Positions 42,045 to 47,565 of a DNA stretch of 47,565 nucleotides are shown here, piece after piece (positions within the stretch are counted from its first letter, which is position 1; every line of letters begins with the position of its first letter). The notes below the pieces were generated by a model that was given only the letters and a program-made list of their open reading frames with translations, did not search any database and was not told where the DNA came from. The position numbers and the translations under genes were made by a program. Origin of the DNA: Rhizaria sp. SCN 62-66 (Eukaryota; Rhizaria, unplaced); the NCBI GenBank assembly GCA_001724265.1, contig MEDY01000441.1, positions 1 through 47,565 on the forward strand, written 5' to 3'.

Positions 42045-44897
42045 TTAGAAGACGTGGTCCCATTCGGGATTGGCGGGGTCAACAGAGAACTTCTCGTCGC
42101 CGTTGTCCTGCTCAGGGTAGGCGTCGAAGTGACTGAGGTCGAACTTGTCCTTGATGTCGACAGAAATGGGCGGCGTAATGGTCTTGTTGTACAGCGCGGT
42201 CCAGTCGAGTCCCTCGAACCAGGCGTGGCGCATGATGAGCGACGCGCCGCCCATGAGCACGCCGAGACGGCGCGTGGGCTTGATCTGCAGCAGCGACGCG
42301 ATGAGCTCCTGCGCGGCGGGCGAGAACGACGACGGGAAGAGAACCTTACCGGCGAGGATCTTGGAGTACATCTGCGTCGGGCCAGCCTCGTCGTAGAAAG
42401 GCGTGTAGCCGGCGAGCATCTCGTAGATGAGGATGCCGAGCGTCCACCAGTCGGCGCCGGTGTGGTGGCCGGCCGAGGCCACGATCTCGGGCGCGAGGTA
42501 GTCGGGAGTGCCGCAGAAGGTGTATGTACGGTCCTTGGTCTTCTTGGCGAAGCCGAAGTCGGTGACGCGGAGGTAGCCGTCACGGTCCATGAGCAGGTTC
42601 TCGGGCTTCAGGTCGCGGTACAGCGTGTCTTTAGAGTGCATGTAGTCGAACACAGAGACGACAATTGCGGCGTAAAACTGCGCCGTCGCGTTGTCGAAGT
42701 GGTCGCGCGCGCGCAGGATCGAGAAAAGCTCGCCACCCATCGACGGCTCGAGGAGGAAGTAGAGGAAGTTGTTGTCGCGCAGCGTGCGGTGCAGGCGGAC
42801 CACGAACGGGTGGTTGAGCTCCATCATCACCGCGCGCTCGTTGAGGATGTGCGGGATCTGGTTGTGACGCACCACGTGGTTCTTGTTGACGGCCTTAAGC
42901 GCGTAAGTGACCTCCTGCTTGTCGGCGACGAGCTGGACGTGGCCGAACGTGCCGCGGCCGAGCGTGCCGATGATGCGCAGGTCGTCGAGCGACTGCACCT
43001 GGCACACGGGCTTGGCCGCGGCGGCGGGCGCGGCCACGGCGGCGGCCTCGGCCTCGGGCTGCTCCGGCACGGCGGGCTGCTCGCCGAAGTGCATGCGGAT
43101 GCCGCCGACGGACTTCGTGCCCGACGCGGTGCCGGGCACGGAAGGCAGCGCGGGCAGCGCGGGCAGCGCCGAGACGCGCGCGCTCGCGGAGCCCGCAGCG
43201 GCCTCGGAAGAGCCGGCAGTGTTGCGGTTGTCCGACTCCATGGGGGGCGGGGGCGGAGGCGGGACGTCGTCGTCGCCGGCAGCGCCAGTCTCGGGGGAAG
43301 CGGCAACGGCGGCGCCGCTGGAAGTCTCCTCGTCGTGGAAGAAGCCCACGCGGTCGGCGTTGTGCGTGGGGGAGACGAGCGTGATGGCGAGCTCGCGGTT
43401 GAGCAGCGAGTAGCGGCGCACGCCCGACTTGTCGAACGTCTCCTCGACGCGGCCCATGAGGTCCACGAAGTCGGAGCGCGTGAGAAACAGCACCTCAACG
43501 TCGGTCAGCGCGGTGATGGTAGCGCCGCGCTGCTGGTTCTTGATCAGCGCGTGCTCACCGAAGTACTCACCGGGGCGCGAGAAGACGTGCACTTCGTTGC
43601 CGTCTTTGTACGCGCTGGCCTGGCCGGAGACGATGATGTAGAAGGCGTCGCCCTGCTCGCCCTCGCGAATGATCTGCTCGCCGCGCGAGAAATGGCGCTC
43701 CTCAAGCGCTTCGGCGACCTGGTTCAGCAGCTGCGTGGGGAGCTGGCCCAGCAGCGCCGTGGTGCGGAGGAACGCGACGCGCTGCGCGAAACGCTGCTCA
43801 GACGCGGTGGCGATGAGGCGCTTGTACTGGAGACGCTCCATGGTGTAGACGAGCGTGTTCTGCACGGCGCGGATCGTGTGCGTGGACATGGTGTCGTAGA
43901 GCAGCGCAACCTCGCCGTACGAGTGGCCGCGGGTGAGCATCTCGGCAGACGCCATGGGCGACGCGGGGGCAGAGGGACCGCCCTGGAAGCCGCTGGGGGT
44001 GACCTGCAGCGAGTTGAACTTGCCGCCGCCCGCGACCGGGTTGGCGGCCGCGGACTGGTTGGCCGTGGACCAGAAGTTGTTGCCGCCGACGGGGGAGGCG
44101 GGGGACAGCGGCTCAGCGGAGCCATTGGCGTACTCGGCGTGGATGTCGAGCGGGCCGAGGTGGTGCTGCGTGGACTTGGCCTGCAGAGCGCCGGAAATGA
44201 CGACGGAGAACATGAACGCGGGCTGGTTCTCGGCGATGACGACGTCGTCCTTCTTGTACTCCTGGGCCCACATGAGTGACACGACCTGGCGCAGAGCGGC
44301 CTCGTCCATGATGCGGAAGGCGAGGTTGTGCTTGATGACCTGGTAGATCAGCTCAGTCACGTCGGGGGTCTTCTCGTACCGGCGCGACGCCAGTGTCTTG
44401 GCGTCGGTAGCCATCGCGCCCGTCTCGGCCGAAATGGCCTGACGACGCTGCATCAGGATCTTCTTGTGGATGCTGGGCTTCCAGAACTTGGCGTCGGCGC
44501 GGTCGCCCGCCGCGTTGGCGGGGGAGTTGGGCGCGAGCGAGATGGGCTTCTTGCCGTAAAGCTTGAGTACATCGCGCACGGCGTCGACCCACTGGCGCGC
44601 GACAACGTCGGACGCGCCCTTAAGCTCGAACTGGCGCTCCACGCCCTCAAGCACAATGTTGAAGCGCGTGGCCGACTTCTCGGCCATGTTGGTCGCGACA
44701 CCGGACATGTTCTCGACGAGGAGGAAGCCGAGGCAGAGATCTTCGTTGCCAACGTCCTCCTTGCGCTTGTAGTAGCACAGCTGGTGGGGCCAGAGGGCGA
44801 AGTAGCGGTCCTGCCACATGTGACGGCCCAGGAAGGCCTTGGGGGACTTCTTCTCGAGGAAGCCCTCGAGAATGATCGACTCCTTGCTCGCCTGCAT
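42045..44897 (-). CDS. PH-domain, two cNMP-binding domains, AGC (PKG-like) protein kinase
   Basis: A 950-residue intronless kinase. Residues about 9-115 form a PH domain (LEGFLEKKSPKAFL ... WQDRYFAL ... ending with an invariant-type Trp in ARQWVDAVRDVL). Two cyclic-nucleotide-binding domains follow. In the first, the phosphate-binding cassette reads YGEVALLYDTMSTHTI (about 325), with the usual Arg missing and a 75-residue low-complexity insertion before it. The second reads FGEHALIKNQQRGATI (about 444) and keeps the Arg. The kinase domain (about 636-890) has GRGTFGHV, AxK (YALKAV), YRDLKPEN, DFG and the activation-loop motif TFCGTPDYLAPE. The AGC C-terminal tail ends with DPANPEWDHVF. The order matches cGMP-dependent kinases, apart from the added PH domain, which suggests lipid recruitment. 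No autoinhibitory pseudosubstrate was identified. ATG 44897; ends in TAA. Confidence 0.92.
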   Translation of the reverse strand: MQASKESIILEGFLEKKSPKAFLGRHMWQDRYFALWPHQLCYYKRKEDVGNEDLCLGFLLVENMSGVATNMAEKSATRFNIVLEGVERQFELKGASDVVARQWVDAVRDVLKLYGKKPISLAPNSPANAAGDRADAKFWKPSIHKKILMQRRQAISAETGAMATDAKTLASRRYEKTPDVTELIYQVIKHNLAFRIMDEAALRQVVSLMWAQEYKKDDVVIAENQPAFMFSVVISGALQAKSTQHHLGPLDIHAEYANGSAEPLSPASPVGGNNFWSTANQSAAANPVAGGGKFNSLQVTPSGFQGGPSAPASPMASAEMLTRGHSYGEVALLYDTMSTHTIRAVQNTLVYTMERLQYKRLIATASEQRFAQRVAFLRTTALLGQLPTQLLNQVAEALEERHFSRGEQIIREGEQGDAFYIIVSGQASAYKDGNEVHVFSRPGEYFGEHALIKNQQRGATITALTDVEVLFLTRSDFVDLMGRVEETFDKSGVRRYSLLNRELAITLVSPTHNADRVGFFHDEETSSGAAVAASPETGAAGDDDVPPPPPPPMESDNRNTAGSSEAAAGSASARVSALPALPALPSVPGTASGTKSVGGIRMHFGEQPAVPEQPEAEAAAVAAPAAAAKPVCQVQSLDDLRIIGTLGRGTFGHVQLVADKQEVTYALKAVNKNHVVRHNQIPHILNERAVMMELNHPFVVRLHRTLRDNNFLYFLLEPSMGGELFSILRARDHFDNATAQFYAAIVVSVFDYMHSKDTLYRDLKPENLLMDRDGYLRVTDFGFAKKTKDRTYTFCGTPDYLAPEIVASAGHHTGADWWTLGILIYEMLAGYTPFYDEAGPTQMYSKILAGKVLFPSSFSPAAQELIASLLQIKPTRRLGVLMGGASLIMRHAWFEGLDWTALYNKTITPPISVDIKDKFDLSHFDAYPEQDNGDEKFSVDPANPEWDHVF

Positions 44898-46410
44898 ATC
44901 TCGGTGGTGTGAGAGGAGTAAGTGGGGTTGTGTTTAATAACAAACGCTGCGAACAACAAGACGCAGAGGGAGGGGAAACGCTGGCTGCTGTGTTAAAGCT
45001 GGCACTGGGGGGATCAAAACGACGGAAAAAGAAAAGCTCTTGACACACAAGAAAGTAGGACCCGGAAGTCAAGGAAAGATCCGACTACCGAACGCTCTTG
45101 GCAAAAGCCTGCAGTAACACGATAAGGGCAAGGACAGAACAATCATGGCAGCGAGAGTGGCAGAGCAGAGAAGAAAGACAAAGGGTGAGGGGGGAGGTGA
45201 TGGGAGAGCGGGAGTAAGCGCATGCGAAGAAAGGAGCGCATAGAGAGAGAGATCGAAGTGGAATAGCGGAATTAGGGTGCGAAGTAGGTTTTTTTAGGGT
45301 GGGATCAAAAGATCCAGATAGAAACAGTGCGATATATCTTGATCACAGCGCGCTGGGGAAAGGAAAGAGACGGCAGGCGCGCGCCAGTCGGTCGTGAGGC
45401 AGGGAGCTCCAAGAATGCACGCACCAAATGCGTCTGTCCACTGCAGTACAAAGGCGGAACAGCGTCACAAAAAAGCATGACATTGTCCATGACCGCATCT
45501 ATCATGCCTTATCGTTTTTCACCGCCTTAGCTCAACCCATCACTCACATTAGAAGCTCAAACAACACCCAGTCAAAAGGCCCAAAAGATTTAGCCCTCCC
45601 TTCGCTTGCTTGCTCGCGTGCCCCGGCTTTTTTTCGGTCCATCAACCGGCCAACTCTCACGTTTTTACGCTATATCTCCGTGACTTTATGGTAGAAGAAA
45701 GCTATTTTGTAGTATTTTTATAATAATAGTTTTTTTAAAGTGAAAAACAATAAATTTCATGTTTGGAAGTGATTTATCCTCTCTTTTGCACTACCTTACA
45801 CTTAAGCTGACGTGTGTGTTCAAGTCCGCAGTCATGCTTCAAGTCATCAACAGGCGTGCGCATAAAGTGATAACAGTAGCTAGAACTTTGTGATGCATGT
45901 CTTTGTAGTGACAAATGAGCGTCTTAGCTCCTTTACACTTGTTCCGAGAGTCCTATTTGCAGTCGTGAATCTCGTTTGCTAGCTCTCGTTACTAGTACTA
46001 TTAATAGAATACACTGTAGTACATATTCAGTAGTCAAGCTGACAAGCGACATTGGCTTATCTGCCTTGGAGTACATCATAACTCAGCTGTCATGGTAACA
46101 TATTATTTTAATGTGAATACAGTGTACTGTATATGTACAGTACTAGTATGTAGTACTAGTACATGTACTTTGTACATGTACATGTACTGTACATTGTAAT
46201 TAATATCTAGATCCATTCCATATTAAGTCCACGTCACGCATTTAACTTGGGACGTGTACAGGACGTTTGTTTGATGTTGTCGGAAGCCTTCATAATGCGC
46301 CCTGTGGCTCTGCCCTTTCACCAGGACATATTAGACTTCTGGTGACAACAAGATATAACTTCGAATACCTAATAAATATTAGATTTCATTGATAAAACCA
46401 CGAAAAATTC
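44898..46410. other. Intergenic region upstream of the kinase gene
   Basis: About 1.5 kb without a supported gene. The first 400 bases (44.9-45.3 kb) are purine-rich on the plus strand and probably contain the kinase 5' UTR. The rest is AT-rich. A cluster of GTAC/CATG palindromes near 46.1-46.2 kb is listed separately. Confidence 0.45.
46121..46196. repeat. GTAC/CATG-rich palindromic cluster
   Basis: A 76-base stretch consists mainly of overlapping self-complementary words, including the 16-base palindrome GTACATGTACATGTAC (46172-46187) and AGTACATGTACT (46159-46170), flanked by TAGTACTAGTAC-like words. It lies between the kinase gene and the tRNA. It could be cruciform-forming DNA, a degenerate microsatellite or a protein-binding array. 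Confidence 0.8.
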
Positions 46411-46482
46411 TCCCATTTAGTATAGGTGGTTAGTATACGGCACTCTCACTGCTGAGACACGGGTTCAAGTCCCGTAGTGGGA
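46411..46482 (+). tRNA. tRNA-Glu (anticodon CTC)
   Basis: The 72-base cloverleaf is clear. The acceptor stem is TCCCATT (46411-46417) with AGTGGGA (46476-46482), including one G-T pair. The anticodon stem CGGCA/TGCTG encloses loop CTCTCAC with anticodon CTC at 46445-46447. The T arm is ACGGG-TTCAAGT-CCCGT, which also forms the B box; the D-arm region contains the A box (GTGGTTAG). No intron, and CCA is not encoded. It is followed at once by a Pol III T-run terminator. It reads GAG codons. Confidence 0.95.
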
Positions 46483-46483
46483 A

Positions 46484-46492
46484 TTTTTTTTT
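46484..46492 (+). terminator. Pol III T-run terminator of tRNA-Glu
   Basis: Nine T residues two bases after the mature tRNA 3' end, the standard Pol III stop signal. Confidence 0.9.
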
Positions 46493-47367
46493 GCGCCATG
46501 CGCTCCAGCGCAATCGATTTTACCCGCTTTTCGGCACGCACTCCGCAGTCCACAACTCAGCGGTTTCTTTTTTTGCTCGATTTACGACATCCCTAGGTCA
46601 GACCAGCCGCCCTCTGCTTCCGATCTGCTCTTGCTCAGTCCGCGACTGAGGTCTCATTCATCTCTCCCTCGTACGAGTATTAATATGAATATAATACTAG
46701 TATTAGTTATAAATACAACTAATACTTTCGCAACTCACCACGGATGCCAACCTGTTACACGACCGAGGGTGCGGAGCAGCCTAAGTTTGATTGCCACGTT
46801 CTCGCCAGTCATGTCAACGCGCGGGAGAGATTACATTTCTCGTTAATACATTTTTCTCTTCTTCCTCCTACATTGTTGGCAGGGAGACACACAATGTGTA
46901 CTATCGGAGTGATAAAAAATCAGTGTAAAACGAGAAACCTACAGAACACAGGCCTTTAACAAACCATATTAACGTGGAATTCCCAATGTCGATGTCATTC
47001 CGCGTGAAAACTCATCCTTTGAACACTCCGCCATCCGAGACCACGGGCGGCGTCGTCCCATCAACAATCATAACCAAAACGAAGTTTATGTTTATGTAAC
47101 AGACAGCAAAATGGATGTAGAATATGAAAAATAAGATGGTATACCTTGTTTACATGCTCAAACTTCCTTGCAGTCGAGGTGCAGATTGGAAGTCACTCTT
47201 ACTCTTTGGTTTCATCGAATCCTCTCCCATCCTGTTTTGCTTTGACCCGATTTTCTTAACTCCCCAATCTACTCTGTAGCTTTTCGGACGTTCTCGCTTT
47301 GTGGAGTCCTAAAGAAGTGTATCTGGAGTTTTGCACAACATCCAACGCTGCGCGCCCTGCTTGAACA
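46493..47367. other. Intergenic region between tRNA-Glu and the right-edge gene
   Basis: AT-rich sequence with short AT-palindromic words near 46680-46725 (ACTAGTATTAGTTATAAATA). Short plus-strand open frames at 46631-46959 have no domain. The last 300 bases probably contain the promoter of the right-edge gene. Confidence 0.4.
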
Positions 47368-47565
47368 ATGCCAGTCTCGTTTAGCTATTCATCGTTTCAA
47401 GAGGCGGTCACGGATTTGATGAGTCCTGCGACGTCGCTTGAAGGAGTACAGAAGCTCCGGAGGCTTAGTGCGACTGAAGACTACGACTTGAAGACACTCA
47501 CAGAGGCATGCCTCGAGTATGGCGTGTTCGACTGGCTTTTGCAGTCGCTAGAGTACTGTGGAGAC
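47368..47565 (+). CDS. 5' end of an unidentified gene, cut by the window edge
   Basis: From ATG 47368 a frame of 66 codons stays open to the last base. The start peptide (MPVSFSYSSFQEAVTDLM) and the following LEGVQKLRRLSATEDYDLKTLTEACLEYGVFDWLLQSLEYCGD look soluble, helical and HEAT/ARM-repeat-like, but no family was recognised. Codon use is less GC-rich than in the neighbouring genes, similar to the CHAT gene at the left end. The gene is divergent from the kinase with a tRNA between them. Confidence 0.6.
   Translation, partial: MPVSFSYSSFQEAVTDLMSPATSLEGVQKLRRLSATEDYDLKTLTEACLEYGVFDWLLQSLEYCGD

Noticed and set aside
42030-44279. 749-codon plus-strand open frame antisense to the kinase
   Set aside because: The kinase on the minus strand has complete catalytic and regulatory motifs; the antisense frame has none.
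45812-45832. B-box-like GTTCAAGTCC suggesting a second tRNA
   Set aside because: Flanking bases do not form a T stem or an acceptor stem.

Overview
This is a nuclear genome fragment from a free-living-type microbial eukaryote, probably a protist. Coding DNA is very GC-rich and full of Ala, Gln, Ser and Gly runs, while intergenic DNA is clearly AT-richer. Genes carry GT-AG introns, there is a Pol III tRNA gene with a T-run terminator, and the protein families are eukaryotic (SFT2, SGT, CXXC1/Spp1, TRP, PKG-like kinase, VPS9). I cannot place the lineage from sequence alone. Nothing here suggests a bacterium, a virus or an integrated phage.

Layout, left to right: a CHAT protease-like/NTPase gene (+) broken by one in-frame TAG; an SFT2-family Golgi membrane protein (-); a secreted protein with two EGF domains and a Lys/Ala coiled coil (+); a three-exon membrane-anchored short-chain dehydrogenase (-); a four-exon ankyrin-TRP-type channel of 1,917 residues (+); a poorly defined spacer with a possible minus-strand exon remnant; a CGRRF1-like membrane RING E3 (+), again with one in-frame TAG and a tandemly duplicated splice acceptor/membrane exon; a 9-kb CNH plus VPS9 gene (-) with one frame change; a double cytidine-deaminase-like protein (+); an SGT/Hip-like TPR co-chaperone (-); a giant CXXC1/Spp1-like PHD protein (+); a PH-cNBD-cNBD-AGC kinase (-); tRNA-Glu(CTC) (+); and the start of an unidentified gene (+) running off the right edge.

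The genes do not form one pathway, but several belong to endomembrane traffic (SFT2, CNH-VPS9), proteostasis (SGT, RING E3) and signalling (TRP channel, cyclic-nucleotide kinase). The strongest unusual signals are genome-wide in nature. (1) All 11 complete genes end in TGA or TAA, none in TAG, while two otherwise continuous genes contain a single in-frame TAG, so UAG readthrough or reassignment deserves a test. (2) Six of seven inferred introns begin with exactly GTACGT and the seventh with GTTCGT. (3) Neighbouring genes alternate strand at 10 of 11 junctions. (4) A 38-bp perfect palindrome lies inside a TRP intron. (5) Several proteins have unusual architectures: a VPS9 domain split by about 440 residues, a PH domain fused to a PKG-like kinase with one degenerate cyclic-nucleotide pocket, and a deaminase lacking a zinc-ligand cysteine.

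Start codons were chosen as ATG. Exon boundaries were inferred by eye from frame, protein-family continuity and splice-site motifs.
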